From Chloroflexi bacterium 54-19 (lineage in GTDB: Bacteria > Chloroflexota > Chloroflexia > Chloroheliales > Chloroheliaceae), in contig MKTJ01000038.1 in the NCBI GenBank assembly GCA_001898225.1, positions 64,372 through 128,371 of the forward strand: a stretch of 64,000 nucleotides of DNA, read 5' to 3'. A program made the translations under genes and the position numbers. Below the pieces are notes generated by a model. That model did no database searches, was not told the origin of the DNA, and saw only the letters and a list, made by a program, of their open reading frames with translations. Shown piece by piece: positions 36,225 to 44,986 of this stretch (its first letter is position 1; each line of letters begins with the position of its first letter).

Positions 36225-37946
36225 TTGAGCTTCGAGCCGGAAGAAATCTCCCTCAAACTCGATAAGTCCTTGACCAGGGAAGATGTTGAAAATTTGCTGG
36301 AACAGCAGGGCGACTCTAGAAATCTTAACTTGAGCGGTCTGAACCTTTCCGTTGTCAATTTTGCCGAGATGGATTTGAGTGGAGCCGCTTTCGCCTATGC
36401 TCACCTCAACGGGGCCAACCTGCTCAATACCAATCTCGTAAGAACTAATCTCAATTCTGCCCGTCTCAACGGGGTAAAAGGCCACGGGGTCCGGTTCGAT
36501 CAGGCCGATTTAGCCAACGCCAGCCTGATTGAGGCCAAACTTGAAGAGGCCAGCTTTGCCGGGGCTTTTCTGAATAAGACCAATTTTAGCGGGGCCGACC
36601 TCCGCAAAGCGACCCTGGCCGGGGCCGACCTCTCGGAGGCTAACCTTTCCGAGACCGACCTTTCGGAGGCCAATCTCTCGGAAGCCAGCCTATCCCAGGC
36701 CAATCTCAGCCGGGCCATTTTGCGCGATACCGACCTGAGCGCTACCGACTTGCGCGGGGCCGTCCTGGGCGGGGCTAAGCTCGACGGAGCCAGGCTCGAT
36801 GGGGCTAACCTGAGCCAGGTGCGCCTGCTCCTGGCGAACTTGCACAAGGCCCAACTCAGCCAGGCCATTTTGAACCAGACCGATCTAAGCTGGTCCGACC
36901 TCGGCGAGGCTAACCTGCATGGGGCCGATTTGAACGGCGCGAAACTTATCGAGACCGACCTGACCGGGGCCGATTTGCGGGAGGCTAACCTGCGGGAAGC
37001 CAACCTGAGCGGGGCCAACCTGACCGGTACTTTGCTTATCGGGGCCGACCTCTCGGAAACCAACCTGAGTGGCGCGACCCTGAGCGGGGCCTACCTGACC
37101 GCCGAGCAGAAGGAAATGCTGGCCGCGGCGGGCGATGTTTTGGGCCTGGACGAAACCCTCGGCCCCCAGGAACTGGCCGACCTGGAAGCTTCCCTCGCGG
37201 CGGCCAACGACCCCGAAGATATTTCTTCCTTCCATACCGCCAACGGCCAGGTCCACCCGGAAGAAGACGGCCTGCGGTTGTTTGGTCAGACCGAGGCCGA
37301 CCTGGAAGCCAGCGCCAGCCTCCCCTCCCTGGATGAAATCCCGCTGGAGGAAGACAGCAACCCCAGGGATTTTGCTGCCACCGTGATTTCGCTGCCCGAC
37401 CGCGACCTATCAACAGCCCGGCCAACCGCTCACCAATCCGCCCCTCTTTTTGTTCCGTCGCCCCTTTCGACCCTTTCTTTAGTGGTGAAAGAAGCGCCTT
37501 TGTCGGTTGGCCGCCTTTCCCGCCTGTTGACCGACCTTGAGCGGCTGCATACCGCCCTGCGGTTTATCCGGTCGGACAAGTTCGGCGACCTGGTCGAATT
37601 CTACCGCTCCCCGGATACCCTGTTCGGCCCGGTGGTCGCCGGTCTGATGCTAAAAGGGTTTGACACCCGGTCGGGCCAGCTCGATTTGACCGCTTCCGAC
37701 CCGGATGCTTTCCCGGCCCTCAACTCGCTCCTGGCCGGAATCACCAACCCGGCGGAGGAAGTTACCGCCTACGAACTGGCCGAGAGCGTCATGGATAATT
37801 TCGCGCCCGGCCTCGACCTCCAGGTAAAGGCCATCGTCGCCCGGCCCCTGGTCGAGTTTATCCAGCAACTGGCCGAAGGGCCGGAATTCGCGCTGCCCGT
37901 TGACCCCTCCGCCAGGGGCGCGAGTGGCCCGCTCACCACGGGTTAG
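36225..37946 (+). CDS. pentapeptide-repeat protein with unknown C-terminal domain
   Basis: A 573-residue protein. Residues 33-290 consist of pentapeptide repeats of A(D/N)LXX type (LSGADLRKATLAGADLSEANL pattern), which form a right-handed quadrilateral beta-helix. Residues 290-410 are acidic and probably flexible. Residues 415-560 form a separate helical domain (SVGRLSRLLTDLERLHTALRFI) that I cannot assign. Some such proteins mimic DNA; function here is unknown. The start is TTG at 36225, justified by AGGAGG six bases upstream and no nearby ATG. Confidence 0.88.
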   Translation: MSFEPEEISLKLDKSLTREDVENLLEQQGDSRNLNLSGLNLSVVNFAEMDLSGAAFAYAHLNGANLLNTNLVRTNLNSARLNGVKGHGVRFDQADLANASLIEAKLEEASFAGAFLNKTNFSGADLRKATLAGADLSEANLSETDLSEANLSEASLSQANLSRAILRDTDLSATDLRGAVLGGAKLDGARLDGANLSQVRLLLANLHKAQLSQAILNQTDLSWSDLGEANLHGADLNGAKLIETDLTGADLREANLREANLSGANLTGTLLIGADLSETNLSGATLSGAYLTAEQKEMLAAAGDVLGLDETLGPQELADLEASLAAANDPEDISSFHTANGQVHPEEDGLRLFGQTEADLEASASLPSLDEIPLEEDSNPRDFAATVISLPDRDLSTARPTAHQSAPLFVPSPLSTLSLVVKEAPLSVGRLSRLLTDLERLHTALRFIRSDKFGDLVEFYRSPDTLFGPVVAGLMLKGFDTRSGQLDLTASDPDAFPALNSLLAGITNPAEEVTAYELAESVMDNFAPGLDLQVKAIVARPLVEFIQQLAEGPEFALPVDPSARGASGPLTTG

Positions 37947-38251
37947 CCAAACCGGGGGAAATGCAAAGTCGTTAATCGTTGAACGTTCATCCTGGAGGGC
38001 GCGTGACTCCAAAATGCGCCCCTGGCGTCAGGTCCAACCTTCCAATTTGTTGTACCTGCGGGTCTGCCTACTATAAACACTGCCCTCTGTCTACTGCCTA
38101 CTAAATTTGCGTCCGCCTGAAAAATAGCATACACTAAACCTACTGCTCTAATAAATATATAGTGCTGCCTTTTATTTGATATTAAGGGTGGGCCCCGTTC
38201 AAATTTACCCGTCCGAGGCCGTTCTTCATCCAATCTTTAAGGAGTATCGCC
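37947..38251 (+). other. intergenic region with hairpin and heptamer units
   Basis: No gene. Contains AAATGCAAAGTCGTTAA (also at about 1778), a GC-rich hairpin GGGCGC (37997-38002) / GCGCCC (38016-38021) without T-run, and heptamer units CTGCCCT, CTGTCTA, CTGCCTA at 38063-38100. Confidence 0.4.
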
Positions 38252-39151
38252 ATGTCCCTCACTGACCGCCTGGCCGGGGTTTTCCCGCCCGTTCCCACCC
38301 CCTTTGACGACCAGGGCGAGATTGCTCCCGACAAGTTAGCCGCCAATCTGCGCCAGCTTGCCGCTACCCCTTTGAGCGGATTTATCATCCTGGGCAGCAA
38401 CGGCGAATACCCCTATCTCGACGAGTCCGAAAAACGCACCCTCTTTGAAGCCGCCCGCGCCGCCATCCCCACCGACCGCCTTTTCGTGGCCGGGACCGGG
38501 GCCGAAGCGACCCGCCAGGCTTTGCGCCTGACCCTCGCCGCCGCCGATGCCGGGGCCGACGCCGCTATCGTGATTACCCCGGCCTACTACAAACCGGCCA
38601 TGGGTCACGACGCCCAGGTCCGCCACTTTACCACCCTGGCCGACGCCTCCCCTATCCCTATTATTTTGTACAACATGCCTTCCTATGCCGGGATTGATTT
38701 GAGCCTTGAAACTATCCTCAAACTGGCCGAGCATCCCAATATCATCGGGTTGAAAGAGAGCGGCGGCAACATCGTAAAAATCGCGGAAATAGCCCGCGAG
38801 GTGGCCGTCCGTTCGCTCGATTTCGCCGTCCTGGCCGGGTCGGCTTCGTTCCTCCAGGCTTCCCTCGCGGTGGGGGCCAGGGGCGGAGTTGTCGCGACGG
38901 CCAATGTCGCGCCCGAACAATGCATCGAGGTCTACCGCCTCATGGCCGCCTCGGAACTCGCCGCCGCCCGTGAATTGCAGCACCGGATTTTACCCTTAAA
39001 TGCCGCCGTTACCACCCGGTTTGGTGTTGCCGGACTGAAATATGCTATGGAAAAAGTAAAGCTTTATGGTGGGGCAGTACGGCCTCCCCTCTTACCCTTA
39101 ACCGCTTCGGCGCGGGCCGAAATTGAGCGCATTCTCTCGGAACTGGAGTAG
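38252..39151 (+). CDS. DapA-family aldolase/lyase, 4-hydroxy-2-oxoglutarate aldolase-like
   Basis: A 299-residue class I aldolase of the dihydrodipicolinate synthase superfamily: GVFPPVPTPFD start, GSNGEYPYLDESEK (the superfamily glycine motif), Tyr near 139 in ILYNMPSYAG, and Schiff-base Lys near 167 in IIGLKESGG. The GSNGE (not GTTGE) form resembles eukaryotic HOGA-type 4-hydroxy-2-oxoglutarate aldolases more than true DapA, so lysine synthesis is not assured. The start ATG has AAGGAG seven bases upstream. It stands alone; no lysine or sugar-acid genes nearby. Confidence 0.88.
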   Translation: MSLTDRLAGVFPPVPTPFDDQGEIAPDKLAANLRQLAATPLSGFIILGSNGEYPYLDESEKRTLFEAARAAIPTDRLFVAGTGAEATRQALRLTLAAADAGADAAIVITPAYYKPAMGHDAQVRHFTTLADASPIPIILYNMPSYAGIDLSLETILKLAEHPNIIGLKESGGNIVKIAEIAREVAVRSLDFAVLAGSASFLQASLAVGARGGVVATANVAPEQCIEVYRLMAASELAAARELQHRILPLNAAVTTRFGVAGLKYAMEKVKLYGGAVRPPLLPLTASARAEIERILSELE

Positions 39152-39192
39152 TTCACCCAACCTTTTCTATATTTCAGGGCTTTCGCTCCCCC

Positions 39193-39329
39193 TGTCACAC
39201 CCGAAGGGCGCGACCGTAGTGGAGGCATCTCGTAGCCTTATCCGGCCAGATTCCCGGTTTTTCCGGGACCAAAGCGAAGCCGTATATTTATTTATCGGAA
39301 AAGCCGGGCTTTTGACGCAAAAAGCCCGG
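39193..39329. repeat. dispersed repeat relative and 10-bp hairpin
   Basis: 39193-39235 has TGTCACACCC...GAGGCATCTCG, related to the element at 59953. A hairpin CCGGGCTTTT (39304-39313) / AAAAGCCCGG (39320-39329) follows; its T-run is inside the stem, so its termination role is doubtful. No gene in 39152-39446. Confidence 0.5.
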
Positions 39330-39383
39330 TATCACTTCTAAAACATTGGTTTAATCTTTGTTTTAATCTACAACGCTTTTCTA

Positions 39384-39412
39384 TTCACATTCAGCCCCGG
39401 CTTCGTTATACT
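39384..39412 (+). promoter_or_regulatory. promoter of the large membrane protein gene
   Basis: TTCACA (39384-39389), 17-base spacer, TATACT (39407-39412). GAGGT six bases before the ATG at 39447 completes the start signals. Confidence 0.65.
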
Positions 39413-39446
39413 ATGACGAAAGGTTGTCATGTTTTGAGGTAATACC

Positions 39447-42104
39447 ATGCAATACTCTCCCTCCCCCTCGCTCCGGGGTCGCTGGTTCAAATCTCCCCGG
39501 TGGTCCGCCTATTTTATTTTTGGGCTGCTTCTAAGTATCGGTATTTTCGCCGGAACCCCTTCTCCCGCCCGCTCCGGCCCGCTCGATGTCAATCCCAATG
39601 TAAAAATGTCCGCCCAATCGCTCTTTCAGGGCAACTTCAAGTTTGGCGATTGGCTGCCGGTAGAAGTTTTATTGGAGAATTACGGCGAAGCGGTCGACGT
39701 CCAGATTCAGGCGACCGTCCAGACCAGGGTCAATGCCGCGACCTACAACACCACCTTTGAACGCGATGTAAACCTGGGGGAGCGGGCCAACAAACGCCTC
39801 ATCCTCTATATCATCCCTTTTGTCGAAACCTTTAATGCCTCCGGGCAGGTCTCCTACGATACGCCAATTGTCCTTAAATCCGGCAACCTGAAACTGGCCG
39901 AAAGCCGGGTCAAAATCCAGCCGCACAGCCCTACCGATTACCTGGTCGGCGTCCTGACCCCTGACCCCAACTCCCTCAGCTATATCAACAACCTGAAAGT
40001 GGGCGGCGGGCAGCGCACCCGTGTCTCCACCATCAACCTGGGCCTGGGCGATATTCCCGACCAGGGGAGCGGACTGCGCTCCTTTAACTCGCTGGTCATC
40101 AGCGAACAAAACACCGATACCCTTTCGACCGAACAGCGCAGCGCCTTGCGCGAATATGTCGAGACCGGCGGGCAACTTATCCTCGAAGGCGGCAACGGCT
40201 GGAACAAAGTCCAGGCTGGCTTCGACCCCTCCTTTTTGCCGCTCAACGTCACCGGCTATACCAATATTGCTAGCCTGGATACCCTGGTGCCGCCCAATGG
40301 CGAGCCGATAAATATTCCCGGCCCGCTCAGCCGCCCGGCGGTGATTGCCCAGAGCCAGGTCATGAAAGATGCCCGCCTGCTCAGCCAGGTTACTACTGGC
40401 AGTACACTGCTCCCGGTCGCCGCCGAACGCGACGTCGGCGAGGGCCGGGTCGTGGCGATGAGTCTCGACCTGGCGGTGCCGCCTTTGCAGGATTGGAGCG
40501 GAGCCAGCCAGGTCTGGATCGAGCTTTTCGGCTTTAACATTACTCCCCAACATTCGCTCTATTCCGAGGCCAACCCGCAGATCAAAAACAATGCCGATTA
40601 CCTGGCGCTGGTCACTAACGTGCCGGAGCTAAAACTTCCCGATATATTCACCTTCTTTTTAATCGTGGCCGCCTACCTGGTGCTGCTTGGTCCGGTGAAC
40701 TATATCATTCTCAAGAAACTCCGCCGCCTGACCCTCTCCTGGGTGACGCTGCCCGCCCTGACATTGGTCTTTACCCTGGTGGTTATCAATTACACCAACT
40801 CGCAGTCACCCGGCCAGGTGCTTATCAACCAGTTAAGCGTGGTCCAGGTCGGCACCGACCAGGATTTAGCCCAGGTCCGCTCCTATTCCGCCGTGTTCTC
40901 GCCGGAAGACTCCAACTACGATATTTACCCTACCCTGGCCGGTAGCGATATTGACAGCCACATCCTGGTATCGCCGCTAAACCGCTCCACCGGGGGCCTG
41001 AACGATACCGACGCCACCCGGAACATGGTCCAGGGCGACCATCCCTACCTGGAAGGTTTCCAGATAGGCCAGTGGAACGCCCAGGGTTTTGCCGTGGAAA
41101 CCAGTGTCCCCTCCGAGCCTTACCAGGTTACGGCGGACCTTCATTACGAGGATGGCCGGATAGTCGGGACCATCCACAACAACACCGCTTTTAACCTGTC
41201 TAATACCGTCCTGAGCCTGGGGGATGCCCCGGTCAAATTCAAAGATGTCATCGAGGCCGGGACGGTGGCCCAGGTGGACTATCCCCTCCCCGGCCCTACC
41301 ACGGCTTCCCAGGCTTTTTGCACGACCAGTTTTAGCAGCAGCACCTCGTTTAACAGTTCGAACCCTTCCGAGAGGATTGCCAACCTGCTTACCGGGGACC
41401 GCAAGGACGACAAGGTAACGCTCAGCCGGGCCAACTTCCTGCGAAAAGTTTATGACAGTGGCCGCTATAGTCCCATCAACAACCAGCGCGGCCTCGACCT
41501 GATTGCCTGGATGGACCAGAACCCGGTGCCGGTTACGATCAACGGCGCGACGGCCCAGTCCAAGACCAACCAGGTCTTGATTGCCCGTCTACCTGTCAAC
41601 TTCGAAACCAGCGAAGGCGATGGCCGGCTATTACTGCCTTCGATGGCCTTCTTCCCCGATTCCGTTACCTCCAGCAACGGCCAGGTCGCCCTGACCAGCC
41701 GTCCCGATATGACCGACCAGTTCTGCGTGAGCCGCAACAGCGTGACGGCCCAGTATCGCCTGCCGGTGGAGAACGGACCTTTCAAGGTAAAAAGCCTGAC
41801 TCTCTATATAAACGCCTTTGGGGCGGGGTCCAGCCAGCGCAACCCGGCTTCGCTCGACTCGTATGAGATGTACGATTACCAGGCCAACAGTTGGGTCGAA
41901 CTCCCCAACATTATCAACAGCGCCCAACCCGTTTCGCAGGGGAGCGGTTTCACCAGCCCGCCGCCGCCCCAGAAGAATGTCATTGATAACCCGGCCCGTT
42001 TTGCGGACCCCGTTACCGGGCGGATTCTCTTGCGGGTAAGTTCGAGTTCGTCCTCGCCGGTCTTCGTCCAGGCCGGTCTACAGGTCGAGGGAAGCCGTAA
42101 TTAA
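39447..42104 (+). CDS. large exported membrane protein of unknown function
   Basis: An 885-residue protein. N-terminal signal/anchor (FIFGLLLSIGIFAGT), a roughly 360-residue outside part with beta-rich segments and a GATase-like stretch (SLVISEQNTD, ALREYVETGGQLILEGG), two adjacent membrane helices near 400-450 (IFTFFLIVAAYLVLLGPVNYIIL, WVTLPALTLVFTLVVI), then another ~430-residue outside region rich in beta strands. This layout recalls proteins encoded with MoxR/VWA-type or DUF4350-type envelope systems, but no such partner gene is here. No enzyme residues recognised. It ends just before a bidirectional terminator. Confidence 0.75.
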   Translation: MQYSPSPSLRGRWFKSPRWSAYFIFGLLLSIGIFAGTPSPARSGPLDVNPNVKMSAQSLFQGNFKFGDWLPVEVLLENYGEAVDVQIQATVQTRVNAATYNTTFERDVNLGERANKRLILYIIPFVETFNASGQVSYDTPIVLKSGNLKLAESRVKIQPHSPTDYLVGVLTPDPNSLSYINNLKVGGGQRTRVSTINLGLGDIPDQGSGLRSFNSLVISEQNTDTLSTEQRSALREYVETGGQLILEGGNGWNKVQAGFDPSFLPLNVTGYTNIASLDTLVPPNGEPINIPGPLSRPAVIAQSQVMKDARLLSQVTTGSTLLPVAAERDVGEGRVVAMSLDLAVPPLQDWSGASQVWIELFGFNITPQHSLYSEANPQIKNNADYLALVTNVPELKLPDIFTFFLIVAAYLVLLGPVNYIILKKLRRLTLSWVTLPALTLVFTLVVINYTNSQSPGQVLINQLSVVQVGTDQDLAQVRSYSAVFSPEDSNYDIYPTLAGSDIDSHILVSPLNRSTGGLNDTDATRNMVQGDHPYLEGFQIGQWNAQGFAVETSVPSEPYQVTADLHYEDGRIVGTIHNNTAFNLSNTVLSLGDAPVKFKDVIEAGTVAQVDYPLPGPTTASQAFCTTSFSSSTSFNSSNPSERIANLLTGDRKDDKVTLSRANFLRKVYDSGRYSPINNQRGLDLIAWMDQNPVPVTINGATAQSKTNQVLIARLPVNFETSEGDGRLLLPSMAFFPDSVTSSNGQVALTSRPDMTDQFCVSRNSVTAQYRLPVENGPFKVKSLTLYINAFGAGSSQRNPASLDSYEMYDYQANSWVELPNIINSAQPVSQGSGFTSPPPPQKNVIDNPARFADPVTGRILLRVSSSSSSPVFVQAGLQVEGSRN

Positions 42105-42119
42105 ATGCATAAATAAAAG

Positions 42120-42141
42120 AACCCGGCCCAGCCGGGTTTTT
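42120..42141. terminator. bidirectional terminator
   Basis: Stem AACCCGGC (42120-42127) / GCCGGGTT (42131-42138), T-run to 42141 on the plus strand and a T-rich tract on the minus strand. It serves the membrane protein gene (plus) and the carboxyltransferase gene (minus). Confidence 0.88.
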
Positions 42142-42166
42142 ATGTATAGCATCGAGTCGGGAAAAA

Positions 42167-43735
42167 CTAAAACTTCTTGGGCCAGTTGCGCAGGTAATGT
42201 TTACCGATGCCGCCCGTCCGGCTATTAAAGGCAATTTCGAGACAGTTTACCAGGTAGCTCCTGGTCTCCGCCGGGGCGATTATATCGTGCACCAGGTAGT
42301 TCCCGGCCACATTATAGGGACTGTTGCCCCGCTGCATAAGCGCTTCCAGCCTTACGCGTTCGGCCTCCGGGTCTTCCGCCGCCTTTAGCTGCGGCCCGTA
42401 GACCACGTTCACCCCCACCTTATCCGCCACGAAACCGATTTCGGCGGTCGGCCAGGCCGCGATAAAGTCCGAGCCGGTGCCCGTCCCGCCCATGTTGTAA
42501 AAAGCCATGCCGTAGCTCTTGCGAATAATCATGGCGATTTTCGGGACCGTAACCTGGCCCAGGGCTTCCAGGAAAGTCATGATTTTTGCGGCGGCCCGTT
42601 TGCGCTCCGGCTCCAACCCGACCAGAAACCCCGGCATATCGTGGAAAAAGACCAGCGGAATATTAAAGGAGTCGCACAGGCAGAGGAAGCTGACCGCCTT
42701 ATCAATCGCGTCGGTATCGAGGGCTCCGCCCAGGTGGCGCGGCTGGTTGGCGATAATCCCGACCGACTCGCCGTTAAGCCGGGCCAGGGCCGTTACCAGA
42801 CTCTTTCCAAAACGGGGCTTTATCTCGAAAAGGCTGCCCGTGTCCACCACTCGTTCCAGTAAAGGGATAATGTTGTAGGCTTTGGATATTCTGGCCGGGA
42901 GGTCATCGAGGATGTTGGGCATCGTTACCCCGGAATTGGGCGGGACACTCTGGCGGGGCGCTCTTTCGTTTGAGTTCGAGGGGAGATAGCTCAAAAACCG
43001 TTTGATTATGTCAAGTGCTTCCGCGTCATTCTCGGCTACCGCGTCCACCATCCCGGTCACGCCCGAATGGACTTTCCAGCCGCCCAGTTCTTCCGGGTCG
43101 AGCTTTTCGCCGGTCGCCACTTCCAAGACGCGCGGCCCCGAAACGGCCATGCAGGAGCCTTTGGTCATAACCACGAAGTCGGCCAGGCAAGCATGCCAGG
43201 TCGGTTCGCCAAAAGCGTCCCCCAGGATAGCCACCACCATCGGGTTATCCCGGTAGCGGGTCAGGGCCCGCACGAAGGTATCATCGTCGGCGGTAGTGCC
43301 GCCAAAAGTCGCCAGGCCGACCGACCCCATGATGTCGGGCATCCTGGCCCCGCCGCCCTCGCCCAGGTAGACGTAGGGGTAGCCGTTCCGGCTGCAAAGC
43401 TGGGCGATGGAATGCTCCTTGCGGGCGGCGACCCGGCTGGAAGTCCCGGCTTTAACCGTGAAATCGGAGGCTACCACCCCTATCCTGCGCCCGGCCAGTT
43501 TGCCGAACCCGGCCACTTTGCTATCGGCGGGGGTATCGGCGGCGTCACCGGGCATATCGGAGTGGGCCAGTAACCCGATTTCCGAAAAGCTGCCGGGGTC
43601 GAGCAGTAAATCAATTCTCTCGCGGGCGTTTAACTTGCCCCCGGCCTTAACCCGGGCCATTTTAGCGGCCCCGCCTCCGGCCCTGGCCCTGGTGCGGCGA
43701 TGTTCGAGGTCGGCCAGTGTTTCGTCATATTCCAT
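42167..43735 (-). CDS. acyl-CoA carboxylase beta subunit (carboxyltransferase), PccB-like
   Basis: A 522-residue protein of the biotin-dependent carboxyltransferase family, with tandem crotonase-like halves. Landmarks: KLNARERIDLLLDPGSF, GRRIGVVASDFTVKAGTSS, GGGARMPDIMGSVG, then SIGII-type NQPRHLGGALD and VFFHDMPGFLVG in the second half, and MGGTGTGSDF. It transfers CO2 from carboxybiotin to an acyl-CoA (propionyl- or acetyl-CoA), or could act in a decarboxylase. No biotin carboxylase or biotin carrier gene is in the window. The start ATG at 43735 has GGAG five bases upstream, lying inside a 12-bp repeat spacer. In-frame with the upstream regulator gene after its stop. Confidence 0.92.
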   Translation of the reverse strand: MEYDETLADLEHRRTRARAGGGAAKMARVKAGGKLNARERIDLLLDPGSFSEIGLLAHSDMPGDAADTPADSKVAGFGKLAGRRIGVVASDFTVKAGTSSRVAARKEHSIAQLCSRNGYPYVYLGEGGGARMPDIMGSVGLATFGGTTADDDTFVRALTRYRDNPMVVAILGDAFGEPTWHACLADFVVMTKGSCMAVSGPRVLEVATGEKLDPEELGGWKVHSGVTGMVDAVAENDAEALDIIKRFLSYLPSNSNERAPRQSVPPNSGVTMPNILDDLPARISKAYNIIPLLERVVDTGSLFEIKPRFGKSLVTALARLNGESVGIIANQPRHLGGALDTDAIDKAVSFLCLCDSFNIPLVFFHDMPGFLVGLEPERKRAAAKIMTFLEALGQVTVPKIAMIIRKSYGMAFYNMGGTGTGSDFIAAWPTAEIGFVADKVGVNVVYGPQLKAAEDPEAERVRLEALMQRGNSPYNVAGNYLVHDIIAPAETRSYLVNCLEIAFNSRTGGIGKHYLRNWPKKF

Positions 43736-43742
43736 TTGTGCT

Positions 43743-43806
43743 CCATTGGCGGCACTACCGGTGGGTCCATTCGTGGTTCCACAGGTAGCCCCACTGGTGG
43801 CCCCAC
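43743..43806 (-). repeat. degenerate 12-bp repeat (GGAGCCACCAGT type) between regulator and pccB-like genes
   Basis: On the minus strand about five degenerate units of G-G-(G/A)-G-C-C-A-C-C-A-G-T type, encoding GATSGATCGTTNG if read in the frame of both neighbours. The same unit forms linkers inside the DUF1800 gene (11406-11441) and the solute-binding gene (13305-13350). Confidence 0.7.
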
Positions 43807-43813
43807 CGTTGGG

Positions 43814-44638
43814 TTACGCCCCAAACTTATAGCCAAGACCCCGCACGTTGATAATATATTCGGGGTTATTGGGGTCGCGTTCGATTTTGTGGCGCAGGTG
43901 CTTGATATGGACCCGGATCATCGAGCGCGAATCGTACTCGCTCAGGTCATAATTCTGGACCTGTTTGACCAGGTATTTGCAACTCAACACCCGCCCGGCG
44001 TTATTCATGAGGGTCACCAGCAGGCTGAATTCGGTCGGAGTGAGGTCGAGCAAATCCCCGGACCGGCGGGCTTCGTGCCTTTTGACATCCACGGCCACGT
44101 CGCTGACCGTCACGATTTCCTCGTCGGCGGGGCGGGTCCTGGGAGCGCTGTCAGGGGCGGCGGTTTTAGGCCGGGCCGGGGCGGCGGTGGCCGTGGTCTC
44201 CCCTCCCTCAATAATGGTGCGGGCGAATTCGCGGGCCTGGTTTGCCATTCGCTGCTGTTGCAGCCCTTCCCGCCGTTTGTCGAGACCCCGCCGGATGCTT
44301 TCTTTCAGGTCCGCCGCGCTGGCCGGTTTTAGCAGGTAATCCGACGCGCCGTATTTTATCGCCTCCATAGCCGACTCCAGCGAGCCGTGCCCGGTCAGCA
44401 TGATAACCACGGTATCGGGCCAGTGCTTTTTGGCCTCGCGCATTACCTGGGTGCCGTCCATATCCTTCAGCTTGAGGTCGACCAGCAGCAGGTCGAATTC
44501 GTTCTCGGCCAGGGTAGCAATCGCATCCTTGCCGTTATTTTTGGTGGTTATGGCGTAACCTTCGTCTTCCAGGGTCTCACTAAGGAGGAGCAAGATATTT
44601 TGCTCGTCGTCAACAATCAAGATTTCTGGTTTTTCCAA
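43814..44638 (-). CDS. OmpR/PhoB-type response regulator
   Basis: About 274 residues. Receiver domain at the N-terminus: ILIVDDEQN, phospho-Asp in LLLVDLKLKDMDG, VVIMLTGHGS and YLLKPASAADL. An Ala/Pro linker follows near 145-175. A winged-helix domain ends the protein (LDLTPTEFSLLVTLMNNAGRVLSCKYLV, IRVHIKHLRHKIERDPNNPEYI, RGLGYKFGA). It should bind direct-repeat DNA when phosphorylated. The start is TTG at 44638, six bases after AAGGAG; the ORF opens six codons earlier at another TTG. The kinase partner is not in the window. Possibly co-transcribed with the carboxyltransferase gene 78 bases downstream. Confidence 0.93.
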   Translation of the reverse strand: MEKPEILIVDDEQNILLLLSETLEDEGYAITTKNNGKDAIATLAENEFDLLLVDLKLKDMDGTQVMREAKKHWPDTVVIMLTGHGSLESAMEAIKYGASDYLLKPASAADLKESIRRGLDKRREGLQQQRMANQAREFARTIIEGGETTATAAPARPKTAAPDSAPRTRPADEEIVTVSDVAVDVKRHEARRSGDLLDLTPTEFSLLVTLMNNAGRVLSCKYLVKQVQNYDLSEYDSRSMIRVHIKHLRHKIERDPNNPEYIINVRGLGYKFGA

Positions 44639-44905
44639 CGCTGTCTCCTTTAACAAGCTCTGGGAATAAAAAATCCCTAACCCTTTAACTAAAACGGAGC
44701 CCGGTACGAACGACCGATTATATTTTCATTTTAACACAAAGGTCTAACAGCGATGTAATAGGAAATGCCCCCTAAAATTCAAGGAGTGTTAAGATTAAAT
44801 TTTAAATCGGGATAAATTAATCCGCTAACCCGTAACACCACTACAAGGAGCGCTATTAAGCCAAAAATAAGCTAATTCCAGGCCAGAAACCGCTCAATTC
44901 TCTGT

Positions 44906-44911
44906 TATAAT
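44906..44911 (+). promoter_or_regulatory. -10 box of the surface protein gene
   Basis: TATAAT with poor -35, 75 bases upstream of the ATG at 44987. The 44657-44986 gap has no gene and is AT-rich. Confidence 0.45.
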
Positions 44912-44986
44912 AAGTCCAACGCATCCGCATATTCAATTCTTTTTATTATTAAAATCATGACTGCTTAACCTGGGAGTAAGTAAATT

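Noticed and set aside
38252..39151. naming the aldolase dapA
   Set aside because: GSNGE and the surrounding pattern fit 4-hydroxy-2-oxoglutarate aldolase-like members at least as well, and no lysine pathway gene is near.
39304..39329. terminator of the DapA-family gene
   Set aside because: The hairpin's T-run is inside the stem and the hairpin lies 150 bases past the stop; kept only as a structure.
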